Shown: in pieces, positions 31,915 through 42,075 of the stretch
How positions within the stretch are numbered: position 1 is the first letter of the stretch
Layout: each line of letters starts with the position of its first letter
Translations under genes and position numbers: made by a program
NCBI RefSeq assembly: GCF_011440395.1
Contig: NZ_JAAOIX010000007.1
Coordinates: 62,001 to 126,000 of the forward strand
From: Pseudomaricurvus alcaniphilus
GTDB lineage: Bacteria; Pseudomonadota; Gammaproteobacteria; Pseudomonadales; Cellvibrionaceae
Reading direction: 5' to 3'
DNA length: 64,000 bases
The notes under the pieces: model-generated
Seen by the model: only the letters and a program-made list of their open reading frames with translations
Told to the model about the DNA's origin: nothing
Database searches by the model: none

Positions 31915-34614
31915 TTAAAAGCTGTAGCTGACGCCAGCTGAGTAGTAAGCGCCGTTAAAGCCAAACGGGGCGGAGCGGCGGGAGTAGCGAAACACCGTGT
32001 CGCTGGCCATATCGCGGGCGCCGGGAACGGATTCAAACAGCCCGCCTCGCCCACCCGCTACATTTACATTGGTGGCTTCATCGGGAGTGACATCAAATAT
32101 ATTATTGCCTGCCAGAAACACGCTCAGGCCGTCAGTAAACTGCCAGGCTAAGCGCAGATCAGTGAGAATCTCGGCGCCGTACGTCTGCGAACGCAAATCT
32201 GGATCTGAATGATCGTCCAACACGGTGTATTTACCGTAGCGATTGAGTGCCATATTGACTGTCAGGCGGTCGAGGATATAGACAGCACTGAAACTGATGC
32301 GATCCTGGGGCTGCCACTCTTCGACGATGGAGATGTCCTGCGCGCTGAACACCACTTCCGGATTGACCCCGGACAGGGCGCCAGCAGTGGGAACAAATAT
32401 ATCGGTCACGTTGGTGTTGGTAAAATTGGCCGCCAGGGTCACATCCACATACCCCGCGCCGAGCTCAATACCCGAGTAAGTGGTGACAATATCGACACCG
32501 CGGGTTTCAGTATTTCCACCGTTGAGAAAGAACTGGGCCCTGCCCACCGCCGCCGATGCCAGCGCCGAGGCCAGCGGCCCGGTAACCGGACTGACCGGAT
32601 CATCAATGGCTTCGAGCTGGTCGCTGATGCCGATGCGATCATCGATATCGATGCTGTAGCCGTCTACGGTCAGGGTCCAGGCGTCGGTAATATTCCAGAT
32701 AAAGCCCAGGCTCAGGTTGTCAGACTCTTCTTCCTTCAGCGGTGGTACGCCAAGCGCTTGCACCGCCGGGCTGTCATTGCGGAACGTACCCACGGTCACC
32801 GCACCAGTGCTGCGAATCTGAGTGCTGATGTTGTTGAAGTACAACTGCTGCATGGAGGGTGCGCGGAAACCCGTACTGGCTGCGCCGCGGATGCGGAAGC
32901 TGTCGGTTACGGCGTAGGTAGTGGCGAGTTTGAAGTTGACGGTATCGCCAAAGCCGTCGTAGTCGTCGTAGCGAGCCGCCGCCGCCACCAGCCAATCGTC
33001 CGTGATTTGATATTCACCGTCGACGTAAAACGAGATCACATCCCGGGATTCATCCACTTCCGACTCCGGCGCCAGGCCATTAAAACCCTGGATGCCGCCG
33101 CCGGCATTCTGCGGGTAGAGTGGAGTGCCGTTTACGGTGTCGTAATCAAAATAGGAGTACTGGTCGCCGGCGTTCACCATATAGGTGTCGGTACGCAACT
33201 GGACACCAAACGCCAGCGCCAAATCGCCATAAATCTGGGTGACGTCGAGATCGATGGTCTCCAGCTCCAACTCCAGACCGTAGGCGTAGGCGTCGCGAAT
33301 CATGCCGGCGCGGACATCGGCGTCGCTTAAGCCCTGGCCAAAGCGCAAAAAGTTGGCATAGGAATAGTTGCCGCTGTTTTCGGTGGTGTAGTCGATGGTG
33401 TTTTTACCGTGGGTGTAGGACACATCCACGGTGGTGTCATTGCCAAATTCAGCGCGATAACCGATATTGGTGGAAAAATCCTTGATGTCCGACTGGATAA
33501 TAGGCAAGAAGCCATCCGGGTCTACCGGGTTGCTGCCATCGCTCAAGGCCGCGCCACTGCCAGCCGGGTTGCGATAAAAGGCGCCGGACTGATTGTCGCG
33601 CTTGGAGTAGGTAATAAAACCGTACAATTCGCCCTCGCCCAAAGCGACGCCTGCGTTCAATATCAGGGCCACCTGTTGTGAATCTGCGTCACCAATGCGG
33701 AAACCGTCGCGCCCGGGGCCGTTGACTTCGCGGTCTTCATTGCCCGGGGCTGGCTCAAAAAAGCCGTTATTGTCAGTATCCACACAACCGCCGTAGAGAC
33801 AGCCACCCTGGGGGTCGGCGCGGTTGGTGCGGCCGCGGTCGCGAAAATTAACCGTGGCATTGAGGTAGCCATCATTACCCAGGGCGAAGCCCTTGTTGAG
33901 ATCGAGATTAAAGGTTTCGCCATCGCTCTCGCTGTACTCGCCGTAGGAGGCGGAGACACTGCCCTCCTCAGCATCGTCCTTGAGAATGATATTGATCACC
34001 CCGGCGATGGCGTCAGAGCCGTACTGGGCAGCGGCACCATCGCGCAGCACTTCCACCCGCTTGATTGAGGCTCCGGGAATGGCATTCATATCGGTGCCGG
34101 CCGTACCCCGGCCCACCGAGGTATTAATGTGAATCAGCGACGCCTGGTGGCGGCGCTTGCCGTTGATCAGCACCAGGGTCTGGTCGGGGCCGAGCCCCCG
34201 CAGTGTGGCGGGGCGCAGGGCATCGGTGCCGTCGCTGATGGAGGAGCTGGAAAAGTTAAAGGAGGGGGCTGTTTGCTGCAGCATGCGCCCCAACTCGGTC
34301 TGCCCGGTCTGCTTGAGGGCATCCGCAGTCAACACATCCACCGGCACCGGCACCTCCTCAGCGCTGCGACCTTTCGAGCGGGTACCTATGGTGACCACTT
34401 CCTCGATGATTTCATCTTGCGCTGCCGCATTGGCGGCACTGCCCGTTGCCGCGGCAATTGCCAGTGCCAGCGGCAAAATAGCGCTGACCAGATGCCTGCT
34501 GAATGACCGCAGTTGCCAGTCTGTCGCTTGCCTGGAGATTGCTTGTCTGATGGTTGTTGGTTCAAAGAATGCTGCCCATTGCGGGCGAGACTGTGACGCT
34601 GATGCCTTCGACAT
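31915..34614 (-). CDS. TonB-dependent outer-membrane receptor
   Basis: The ATG at 34614 (MSKASASQSR) has a GGAGAG site; an upstream TTG is less likely. Length 899. A signal sequence follows a long N-terminal stretch (LVSAILPLALAIAAATGSAANA). The mature start QDEIIEEVVTIGTRSKGR is the TonB-box region. The plug includes LRGLGPDQTLVLINGKR and GSDAIAGVINIILKD, and the barrel ends in YSAGVSYSF. Such receptors import large or scarce substrates using the proton motive force. No siderophore or glycan-specific neighbour identifies the ligand. A hydrolase gene upstream on the same strand is a possible partner. Confidence 0.93.
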   Translation of the reverse strand: MSKASASQSRPQWAAFFEPTTIRQAISRQATDWQLRSFSRHLVSAILPLALAIAAATGSAANAAAQDEIIEEVVTIGTRSKGRSAEEVPVPVDVLTADALKQTGQTELGRMLQQTAPSFNFSSSSISDGTDALRPATLRGLGPDQTLVLINGKRRHQASLIHINTSVGRGTAGTDMNAIPGASIKRVEVLRDGAAAQYGSDAIAGVINIILKDDAEEGSVSASYGEYSESDGETFNLDLNKGFALGNDGYLNATVNFRDRGRTNRADPQGGCLYGGCVDTDNNGFFEPAPGNEDREVNGPGRDGFRIGDADSQQVALILNAGVALGEGELYGFITYSKRDNQSGAFYRNPAGSGAALSDGSNPVDPDGFLPIIQSDIKDFSTNIGYRAEFGNDTTVDVSYTHGKNTIDYTTENSGNYSYANFLRFGQGLSDADVRAGMIRDAYAYGLELELETIDLDVTQIYGDLALAFGVQLRTDTYMVNAGDQYSYFDYDTVNGTPLYPQNAGGGIQGFNGLAPESEVDESRDVISFYVDGEYQITDDWLVAAAARYDDYDGFGDTVNFKLATTYAVTDSFRIRGAASTGFRAPSMQQLYFNNISTQIRSTGAVTVGTFRNDSPAVQALGVPPLKEEESDNLSLGFIWNITDAWTLTVDGYSIDIDDRIGISDQLEAIDDPVSPVTGPLASALASAAVGRAQFFLNGGNTETRGVDIVTTYSGIELGAGYVDVTLAANFTNTNVTDIFVPTAGALSGVNPEVVFSAQDISIVEEWQPQDRISFSAVYILDRLTVNMALNRYGKYTVLDDHSDPDLRSQTYGAEILTDLRLAWQFTDGLSVFLAGNNIFDVTPDEATNVNVAGGRGGLFESVPGARDMASDTVFRYSRRSAPFGFNGAYYSAGVSYSF

Positions 34615-34891
34615 GGTGTACTCTCCGGTCAAGCTGTTAGTGACTTGGTTATTATTGGCGCGCTTTATCTTGTTGTTATGTCGAACCCGTTATTGCATTG
34701 CTGGAGATAAATTAATAGCTGGACGCTTTCCCTCGGCCACATTCGTGGCCAACTATGCTAACTATAGCGGATTTAGACAGCGCCTATTCTTCCAATTATT
34801 AATATTAAAATTCACTGACATAGCTAATCGAAACTAAAAACCACGGTGTCGCTTGCCAAGGAACACTCAACCCGGAAGCCTGTGACAACGA

Positions 34892-35710
34892 TTACAATTG
34901 TTGCAGGAAATTGATCACCGCATCATGAAAGGCATTGTTTTCATCACCGGCCACCATATGGCCCGCGCCTTCAACTTGAACATACTGGGCGTGAGGCATC
35001 AGCTCGCGAAAGTGCTCGACTCCCTCATCGTCGACGACATCACTCTTGCTGCCGCGCACCAGCAAGGTCGGCGCCTCGATTTTTTTAGCGCGTTCCACCA
35101 GCTGCTCGAACATATCATCGGGCCGCTTCATTTGTAAAAAAGCCGGGTCCCAGTGCCAGTAGTAACGACCGTTATCGCGCAGGCGCAGGTTTTTTTGCAG
35201 CCCGTCGAGATTTTTCGGGCGCTCGCGGTGAGGAATATAGGCGGCGATAGCATCGGCGGCCTCCTCCAGATTGCCAAAGCCGTCAGGAGCACTGCGCATA
35301 AAGGCCTGGATTCCGGCGGCTCCTTCCGTATTGATCTTCGGCACTACGTCCACCAGTACCAGCGCGCGTACCAGCTCGGGATGAAGGCCGGCCAGGTACA
35401 TTGCGGACAAACCGCCGTAGGACGCCCCCACCAGAATAGCAGGCCGATCCAGGTGACTGACAATGCAGGCAATATCTGCCGCCGATGTCGCAATCGAGTA
35501 CTGGCCAGATGCCACCCAGTCGCTGTCCCCGTGACCACGCAAGTCTGCAGAGATAGCGAAATAACCGTCGTCGGCCAGCATGCTCGCGGAGTCCCGCCAG
35601 GCATGGCGGGTCTGGCCACCACCGTGCAGCAACAACACCGGCTGGCAAGAAGAGTGGCCGACGATATCGGCGGTCAGGATATTATTTTCCGCACCTTTGA
35701 ATTTGAACAT
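34892..35710 (-). CDS. Alpha/beta hydrolase
   Basis: The 272-residue protein has the alpha/beta hydrolase fold: oxyanion region LLLHGGGQTRHAW, nucleophile elbow VGASYGG, acid in the LLVRGSKSDVV region, and His in EGAGHMVAGD. There is no signal peptide, so it is cytoplasmic. The substrate cannot be read from sequence. It lies 277 bp upstream of the TonB receptor on the same strand and is divergent from cti. Confidence 0.85.
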   Translation of the reverse strand: MFKFKGAENNILTADIVGHSSCQPVLLLHGGGQTRHAWRDSASMLADDGYFAISADLRGHGDSDWVASGQYSIATSAADIACIVSHLDRPAILVGASYGGLSAMYLAGLHPELVRALVLVDVVPKINTEGAAGIQAFMRSAPDGFGNLEEAADAIAAYIPHRERPKNLDGLQKNLRLRDNGRYYWHWDPAFLQMKRPDDMFEQLVERAKKIEAPTLLVRGSKSDVVDDEGVEHFRELMPHAQYVQVEGAGHMVAGDENNAFHDAVINFLQQL

Positions 35711-35970
35711 TTAGGGTCCCGTAGCAGACGAGTGAATTGATCCTGAACACGCCACAATATTACAAGCCGTTAACAGCGTTACTTGTCGCCCCATTGGCAG
35801 CAGGAATGATTGATCTGGCTGAGGAAGTAGACACCATTGGAAGCCAGCCATTTACGGCAAACTTTTCCACCGGCCACTGAGTATATATGGTACAACTGGG
35901 GTGCCACCGTCCGTTTACAATTTTTAACCCGCGCCCTTAAGCACAACCCATTAAGCACAGACCAGCAACT

Positions 35971-38358
35971 ATGCCGAAGTACCCTTTTGTTTCAGCTTCT
36001 GTAAAAATCCCCTCCCTCTTGCTGCTGTTTATTACGGTCGCCGCTTGCGCCACACTCGGCGCCCAGGAGCTCAACGAACACTATGGCAAAGCGCAGGTGC
36101 AGGCGCGCCTGCACAAGGCTGACAGTGCCGCCGGTGAATTTTTTTTCGATCAGGTGAAGCCCATCCTCGACAGCCGCTGCATCAGCTGCCATGCCTGCTA
36201 TGATGCCCCCTGCCAGTTAAAGCTGAATTCCAGCGCCGGTATCGATCGCGGTATCACCGATGTACCGGTATACAGCGGCAAGCGCCTTATAGCCGCCCAG
36301 CCCACCCGCCTGTTTACCGACCAGCAAACCACAGAGCAGTGGCGCGCCCAAGGCTTTTACCCGGTATTGAACGAGCGCCAGCAAACCCCCGAGGCCAACA
36401 GAAGCGCCAGCCTGCTCTATCAGGTATTGCAGCTAAAACAGCAACACCCGCTGCCACAGCGAGCTGTTCTAAACCCCGCCAAATTCGATTTCTCACTCAA
36501 GCGCGAAAACCACTGCCCGGCAGTGGAGAACTTTGCCGATTACGCCAGCGATAACCCCATGGCCGGTATGCCCTACGGACTGCCAGGCTTAAGCGCCGAA
36601 GAAATGCAGACTATGACACGCTGGATCGAAGACGGCGCTCCGCTGGGCGATCTGCCGCCACTGTCTGCCGGGCACCAGCAGCAGATCGACAACTGGGAGG
36701 CGTTCCTCAATCAGGATTCCGCCAAAGCGCAACTGGTGGCACGCTATATTTACGAGCACCTGTTCCTCGCCAACCTCTATTTTAACGACCTGGCCGACAC
36801 CCCGGACAGCAGGGTGTATTTCAAACTGGTGCGCTCCGCCACGCCCCCCGGCCAGCCCATTGAGGTGATCGCCACCCGCCGCCCCGGCGATAACCCCGGG
36901 GTCAAGCAGCCCTACTACCGCCTCCAGCGTCACAGCGCCACTATCGTCACCAAGACCCACCTGCCCTATGCCCTCGGCAAGGAGCGCATGACCTGGCTGC
37001 AACAACTGTTCTTTGAACCGGACTACAGCGTTGCCCGGCTGCCGGGTTACGAGCCGGAAAACCTCAATCCGTTCAAGACCTTCCGCGATATTCCAGCCGC
37101 CTCCCGCTACCGCTTCCTGCTGGAGGAGTCCCACTACTTTATCGCCGGCTTTATCAAGGGGCCGGTGTGTCGCGGCCCGGTGGCCGTGGACGTGATCAAC
37201 GATCACTTCTGGGTATTTTTTGTCAACCCCGACGCCACGGTCCTGCCCATGCTGGACGGTTTTCTGGAACAGCAAACCAAAAACCTGCGCCTGCCGGGCA
37301 TAGAGGGCAGCAACGCCGGTGTGCTGTCCTACTGGACCACTTACTCCAAGCTGCACCGCCAGTACCTGCTGGCCAAGGCCGACGGCCTGAAACAGGTGTT
37401 CAAGGACAACCCCATCGACCTGGACCTGATATGGGATGGCGACAGCCACAACCCCAACGCCGCCCTGACCGTGTTTCGCAACTACGATGATGCAGCCGTG
37501 GTGAAAGGCCTGGTGGGCAACGCCCCCAAAACCGCCTGGGTGATCGACTACCCGTTGCTGGAGCGCATTCACTATTTGCTGACCGCCGACTTCGATGTCT
37601 ACGGCAATGTCGGGCACCAACTCAACACACGCCTGTACATGGATTTTCTGCGCATCGAGGGGGAGTACAATTTTCTCAAGTTGTTGCCGCCCAAAGAGCG
37701 CGTCAGACTGCGGGATTTCTGGTATCGGGATGCCAGCTCGCGCCTGCACGACCAGTTGTACAGCTACAAAATAGACGAGATTGGCAAACCCGATATTCCC
37801 TACTCCAGCGCTAACCCCAAGGAGGAATTGTACAAGTGGCTCCGTTATCGGCTGCGCGCCGTGCTGGACCAAAACTATACCCTGGACAACCCGGCGGTAA
37901 CCGAGCCCCAGCGCAAGGCGCTGCAGCGCCTGCAGGAGGTACAAGGCACCCCGGCCAGTTTGCTGTCGGAATCGACCATCCTGCTGGTGGAGGGCGACAA
38001 TGGTGCCGACAAACTCTATACCGTGCTCGCCAACCGCGCCCACCTCAATATCACCAGCTTGCTGTTCGAACAGGACAACCGCCTGCCCCAGGAAGATTCC
38101 ATCGCGGTCACCTACGGCATATCTGTGGATTATCCCAACACTTTTCTGCGAGTGCGGGAGCAGCAGCTGCCGGAGCTGGTTGCGGCGATTGCCGAGCTGC
38201 AAACGGAAAAGGATTATCGCCGCCTGCTCGACCGGTTTGGCGTGCGCCGCAGCAATCCGGATTTCTGGCAGCACAGCGATCGGGTGCAAGCCCTGTATCG
38301 CCGGCAGCAGCCGTACCTGGCGGGCTGGATGGATTACAATCGCCTGGAAAACCGCTGA
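35971..38358 (+). CDS. cti: Fatty acid cis/trans isomerase (c-type cytochrome)
   Basis: The 795-residue protein has a signal segment (LLLLFITVAACATLGA, with a possible lipobox AAC) and one heme c site, CISCH (Cys70, Cys73, His74) in the family sequence RCISCHACYDAPCQLK. Cti in Pseudomonas and Vibrio is periplasmic and turns cis unsaturated phospholipid acyl chains into trans, a fast, SAM-free response to solvents, heat or salt. Further Cti-like runs are GMPYGLPGLSAEEMQ and GPVCRGPVAVDVINDHFWVFF. It stands alone between the divergent hydrolase and the convergent SDR gene. Confidence 0.94.
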   Translation: MPKYPFVSASVKIPSLLLLFITVAACATLGAQELNEHYGKAQVQARLHKADSAAGEFFFDQVKPILDSRCISCHACYDAPCQLKLNSSAGIDRGITDVPVYSGKRLIAAQPTRLFTDQQTTEQWRAQGFYPVLNERQQTPEANRSASLLYQVLQLKQQHPLPQRAVLNPAKFDFSLKRENHCPAVENFADYASDNPMAGMPYGLPGLSAEEMQTMTRWIEDGAPLGDLPPLSAGHQQQIDNWEAFLNQDSAKAQLVARYIYEHLFLANLYFNDLADTPDSRVYFKLVRSATPPGQPIEVIATRRPGDNPGVKQPYYRLQRHSATIVTKTHLPYALGKERMTWLQQLFFEPDYSVARLPGYEPENLNPFKTFRDIPAASRYRFLLEESHYFIAGFIKGPVCRGPVAVDVINDHFWVFFVNPDATVLPMLDGFLEQQTKNLRLPGIEGSNAGVLSYWTTYSKLHRQYLLAKADGLKQVFKDNPIDLDLIWDGDSHNPNAALTVFRNYDDAAVVKGLVGNAPKTAWVIDYPLLERIHYLLTADFDVYGNVGHQLNTRLYMDFLRIEGEYNFLKLLPPKERVRLRDFWYRDASSRLHDQLYSYKIDEIGKPDIPYSSANPKEELYKWLRYRLRAVLDQNYTLDNPAVTEPQRKALQRLQEVQGTPASLLSESTILLVEGDNGADKLYTVLANRAHLNITSLLFEQDNRLPQEDSIAVTYGISVDYPNTFLRVREQQLPELVAAIAELQTEKDYRRLLDRFGVRRSNPDFWQHSDRVQALYRRQQPYLAGWMDYNRLENR

Positions 38359-38401
38359 GAGTGCAGCGCCGGCAACAAACTTCGCTGGCTGTATTTCAGT
38401 G

Positions 38402-38437
38402 GTAGTGGGAGTTGTAGCGGGAATTGTGGCGGGTAGG
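38402..38437. repeat. Three imperfect 12-bp tandem units after cti
   Basis: GTAGTGGGAGTT, GTAGCGGGAATT and GTGGCGGGTAGG run consecutively, about 45 bp after the cti stop. Confidence 0.7.
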
Positions 38438-38458
38438 TAGTGTTGAAGGCAGGAAACA

Positions 38459-38482
38459 GGTGCAGGCGAGAAAACCTGCACC
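38459..38482. terminator. Candidate hairpin between convergent cti and SDR genes
   Basis: GGTGCAGG and CCTGCACC form an 8-bp stem around loop CGAGAAAA. A second weaker stem, CTGTGG/CCACAG, follows near the SDR end. Neither is followed by a good T-run, so termination is plausible from position rather than proven by sequence. Confidence 0.4.
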
Positions 38483-38527
38483 GGGATGATACGCGCTGTG
38501 GCAAGTCCCTATACCACAGGCTAACAA

Positions 38528-39289
38528 CTAGATGCGCAAGGCGCCATCGACGGCAATCACCCGGCCGCTGAGATAATCGTTGCAGAGGATAAACTCTACG
38601 GTCTTGGCGATCTCATCGGGCATACCCAGCCGACCCAGGGGAATCATCTTTTCCACTTTTTGCAGTGCTTCCGGCTTCATGTCCTGCAGCATGCCCGTAT
38701 CGGTAAAGCCCGGCGCAATCGCCGCGGCACGGATTTTATAGCGCGCCAGTTCTTTTGCCCAGGTCACTGCCAATGCCTCTACGCCGGCCTTGGCGGCCGA
38801 GTAATTGCTCTGCCCCATATTGCCGGCGGCGCTGATGCTGGAAATATTGATAATGCAGCCCGGCTGCCCGGTTTCAATCATCAGTGCCGCGGCTTCCCGG
38901 CCACACAGAAACGTGCCTGCCAGGTTGACGTTTACCACGGCCTGGAATGTCGCCATGGACATCTTGTTGACTTGCTTTCCGTCCCGGTACTTGACCAGGT
39001 TGCCGTCCCGAATAATTCCGGCGCTGTTTAACAGGCCGTTGAGCTGGCCGAAGTCAGTGCCAATTTTCTTGAAGGTCGCCTCGACCGAATCCTCATTGCT
39101 GATATCCACCGCGTAACCCACGGTTTCAATATCGGCCTCGCGCAGCTGCGCTTCCGCTGCCGCCAGTGCGTCTCCACCCAGGTCCAGCAATGCAATTTTA
39201 GCGCCCGCCTGGCCGAGTCTCCTGGCTGTCGCCATACCCAATCCGCCTGCGCCCCCGGTTATGGCAATTACCGCTCTGTTTAGCTCCAT
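38528..39289 (-). CDS. SDR family oxidoreductase
   Basis: The 253-residue protein carries the SDR motifs: TGGAGGLG cofactor loop, acidic ALLDLGG favouring NAD(H), LNSAGIIRDG, catalytic Ser in NISSISAAGNMG, and YSAAKAG with Tyr and Lys. It resembles 3-hydroxyacyl-CoA dehydrogenase and FabG-like enzymes. It is last in the ligase-hydrolase-SDR unit, 106 bp after the hydrolase, so it may oxidise a hydroxy intermediate released by the pathway. The exact substrate is not known. Confidence 0.87.
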   Translation of the reverse strand: MELNRAVIAITGGAGGLGMATARRLGQAGAKIALLDLGGDALAAAEAQLREADIETVGYAVDISNEDSVEATFKKIGTDFGQLNGLLNSAGIIRDGNLVKYRDGKQVNKMSMATFQAVVNVNLAGTFLCGREAAALMIETGQPGCIINISSISAAGNMGQSNYSAAKAGVEALAVTWAKELARYKIRAAAIAPGFTDTGMLQDMKPEALQKVEKMIPLGRLGMPDEIAKTVEFILCNDYLSGRVIAVDGALRI

Positions 39290-39395
39290 CAGTATCGTAC
39301 CTCTACTTGTGGTGTCGTCACTCTTCGTGTCGTCGTTGGTTGGTAGTTTAATAGGCCGGTTTTGCTCCGACTCGCTTTGTTATTCCGCTTGCTTT

Positions 39396-40316
39396 TTATT
39401 CCAGCTCGCTGCTGGAAAGCTCATTTAAAAAGATCTGCAGGGCCGCAATTGCCTGGGGCTCATCCAGCATCGGCGCGTGTCCCACCCGCGGCACCTCCAG
39501 GTACTGCATGTCCGGCACCAGGCTCTGCATTTTGGCTACAGTCGCCGCCGTCAAAATGTCCGATAACTCGCCTCGCACCAGCAGCAGAGGCTGTGCCGCC
39601 AGCTGTGCGAACAGTGGCCAGAGATCCGGCGGCACAGCGCTGCCGGCATCGCTGGCGATAGGTCGGGCAATGGCGGCATCGTACAGACGCAGCAACTTGC
39701 CACTACTATCCAGGCCAAACGTTCGCCGGGCAAACCGCATCCAGTCTGCGTCAGTATAGTCCGGAAACGCCGCCCCATTGAGGCGCCGGGCCTCGGCCGC
39801 CGCCGCCTCCCAACTTTTTACCGCTCGATCCTTGCCGACATAGCTCTTGATACGCTCGAGCCCGGCCGGGTTCACTTCCGGGCCGATGTCGTTTAATACC
39901 ACTGCCTTGAAAAAACCCGGCTTGAGAGCGTTCAGTATCATAGCCATCAAACCGCCCATGGAGGTGCCAATCAACACCACCTGCTCCAGTTGCAGTTGTT
40001 CGATCAGGCCCAACATATCGGCGGCATACTGCGCCGGCTGGTAGTGGCTGCTGTCGGGGTCATAGGCGGAGCGACCGCGACCACGCTGGTCTGGCACCAC
40101 CAGCCGGTAATCCCGCCGCAGCGCCTCGCACAGGCCTTCGAAATCTGCCGAGTTGCGGGTCAAACCGTGCATGCAGAGCAGGGTGACCCGGCTCTGCGCC
40201 TGCCGCTCGTTTGCCCGGCGCCCAATTACTGGCGAATAATCCCGCGCGTAGAGGCGCAAACCATCGGCGCTCACGTACCAGACATCGCGGTAGTGCTTGT
40301 TCACATTACATCCCAT
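39396..40316 (-). CDS. Alpha/beta hydrolase of the TetR-controlled cluster
   Basis: The 306-residue protein has LLCMHGLTRNSADFE (oxyanion region), LVVPDQRGRGRSAYDPDSSHY, nucleophile GTSMGG and His in RVGHAPMLDEP. This pattern is common among lactone, ester and C-C bond hydrolases of catabolic clusters. Its ATG lies directly next to the stop codon of the ligase gene (no gap), showing translation from the same transcript. No signal peptide. Confidence 0.88.
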   Translation of the reverse strand: MGCNVNKHYRDVWYVSADGLRLYARDYSPVIGRRANERQAQSRVTLLCMHGLTRNSADFEGLCEALRRDYRLVVPDQRGRGRSAYDPDSSHYQPAQYAADMLGLIEQLQLEQVVLIGTSMGGLMAMILNALKPGFFKAVVLNDIGPEVNPAGLERIKSYVGKDRAVKSWEAAAAEARRLNGAAFPDYTDADWMRFARRTFGLDSSGKLLRLYDAAIARPIASDAGSAVPPDLWPLFAQLAAQPLLLVRGELSDILTAATVAKMQSLVPDMQYLEVPRVGHAPMLDEPQAIAALQIFLNELSSSELE

Positions 40317-41879
40317 CTAGCTGTATTGTCGCTCGGCATACTGTTTACGCAGTTCCCGCTTGAGGACCTTGCCATTGGGGTTGCGCGGCAACGCGTCCAC
40401 CACAATCACATCCGCCAGGCGCTGCTGCTTGCCCACCCGCTGGTTGCACCAGGCCTTGATCAGGTCCGGCTTCTCCTCGACGCCCGCTTCCAGCACCACC
40501 AGCGCAATGGGGGTCTCGCCCCAGCGCTGGCTGCCGGCGGCAATGACCGCCACATCATTGACCGCGCTGTGCTCAATCAACACCGCCTCTATATCCTGCG
40601 GGTAGATGTTCTGGCCACCGGATAAAATCATGTCTTTCTTGCGATCGACAATATACAGGTAACCCTGTTCATCGAGGCGACCGATATCCCCCGAGCGCAG
40701 CCAGGCTCGGCCCAATTCATCCCGCCAGCAGGCCTCTTCGTTGGCCTCGGGGCGATTGTAGTAACCGGGCATACTGATGCGGCCACGGGCGGCAATTTCG
40801 CCCGCCTGCCCCGCCGGCAGCGGCCGGTCATCGGCCCCCAATATGACAATATCGGTGCCCAGCAGCGGTTTGCCCACCGAGGCCCAGCGACCCTCGGCTT
40901 CTTCCGGGTCAAGGGTGGTGATGATGCCCTCGGTGAGGCCGTACAACTCAATGATTCCGCCGTTGAAACGCTGGTAAATCTCCTGCTTCAGGGATTCGTG
41001 CAGGGGCGAGCCGCAGCACATCATCGCTTGCATGGACGAGACATCGGCATCGGGCCGCTGGCGCAGGCGCTCCGCCAACCGCTGGTACTGAATTGGCACC
41101 ATGGCAGTGTGGGTGATCCTGTCCCGCTCCACACTGGCAATAAAATGATCGGCGTCAAAACTCTCGTGCACAAACAGGGTACCGCCGGCGAGCAGGGTAG
41201 TGAGCATCGCCACCCAGGAGATATTGGAGTAGAGACCAATGGTCAACAGGGTCCTGGCGGCACTGTGATAACGCAGGGCGATACCCAGGTCGTAAGCCCA
41301 GTCGCGCCGGCCCCGATGGGTGTGGGCTATGCCCTTGGGCAGCCCCGTAGTACCGGAGCTGTAAATGATATTGAGCAGATCGTCCGGCTCGATAGTGACC
41401 GCCGGCGTCGCCGCCGAACTGGAGCCGAGAAAGTCGCGCCAGCCGATAAAGTCCTGGTTGCCGGTGCCGGTCGTGACCAGCAGTTTCACTTTTTCCGGCA
41501 ATGACGCGCGCAGGGCCTCAATCCGGGCCTCCTGAGGCGGGGTCACAACAATCGCGCTGGCGCCTGAATCCTCGATCATGCCGGCAATGGCGGCGTCGCT
41601 GACCGACAGGTTGATCGGTACACTCACCGCCCCCGCCGCCATGATCCCGAACATGGCCTGCACCATCTCAATGCCGTTGTTCATCAGCACTACCACGTGG
41701 TCGCGCTGGCCCACGCCGTGCCGGTCGAGGGCATTGGCAACCCGGTTCAGGGAGTCACTGAAGTCACGCCAGCTGAGCCACTGCCCGGCGCACACCAGCG
41801 CCGGCTTGTCACCCTTCCACTTGCCGTGCAGCGCCAGGATCTCCGGCAGCAAGGGCGCCGGGGAAGCAAATACAGTCAT
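40317..41879 (-). CDS. AMP-dependent acyl-CoA synthetase/ligase
   Basis: The ATG at 41879 (MTVFASPAPLLPEI) follows a GAGGAGA site; a longer frame reaching the operators is rejected. Length 520. Adenylate-forming motifs are clear: P-loop-like YSSGTTGLPKG, YGLTEG, SGDIGRLDEQGYLYIVDRKKDM and the catalytic Lys region PRNPNGKVLKRELR. It activates a carboxylic acid with ATP and joins it to CoA. First gene of ligase-hydrolase-SDR, with its own promoter about 220 bp upstream containing TetR-type palindromes. Confidence 0.93.
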   Translation of the reverse strand: MTVFASPAPLLPEILALHGKWKGDKPALVCAGQWLSWRDFSDSLNRVANALDRHGVGQRDHVVVLMNNGIEMVQAMFGIMAAGAVSVPINLSVSDAAIAGMIEDSGASAIVVTPPQEARIEALRASLPEKVKLLVTTGTGNQDFIGWRDFLGSSSAATPAVTIEPDDLLNIIYSSGTTGLPKGIAHTHRGRRDWAYDLGIALRYHSAARTLLTIGLYSNISWVAMLTTLLAGGTLFVHESFDADHFIASVERDRITHTAMVPIQYQRLAERLRQRPDADVSSMQAMMCCGSPLHESLKQEIYQRFNGGIIELYGLTEGIITTLDPEEAEGRWASVGKPLLGTDIVILGADDRPLPAGQAGEIAARGRISMPGYYNRPEANEEACWRDELGRAWLRSGDIGRLDEQGYLYIVDRKKDMILSGGQNIYPQDIEAVLIEHSAVNDVAVIAAGSQRWGETPIALVVLEAGVEEKPDLIKAWCNQRVGKQQRLADVIVVDALPRNPNGKVLKRELRKQYAERQYS

Positions 41880-42075
41880 TGCTGTTGTCTCCTCAATGGC
41901 CCGCAGGCCGCTTGTGCCAGCCCGCTCACAAATGCGACTCAACTGCGGCGGTAACAGTGCCCGGCGGGTCGCAAAATACGCTGGTATTATCCTCCCGCCC
42001 CAGAAAAGAAGGGCAACCGCCAGAGCCACAGCCCGCGGATGACACACCCTCGACTATCAGGTTCTTGCCCACGCC

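Noticed and set aside
32209-33330. Plus-strand frame of 373 codons
   Set aside because: Antisense to the TonB receptor, which is clear along its whole length.
36589-38481. Minus-strand frame of 630 codons
   Set aside because: Antisense to cti, whose heme site and family sequence are clear.
38528-39289. SDR gene as a second phaB
   Set aside because: The cofactor loop is followed by an acidic residue typical of NAD enzymes, and its operon is catabolic, not PHA-related.
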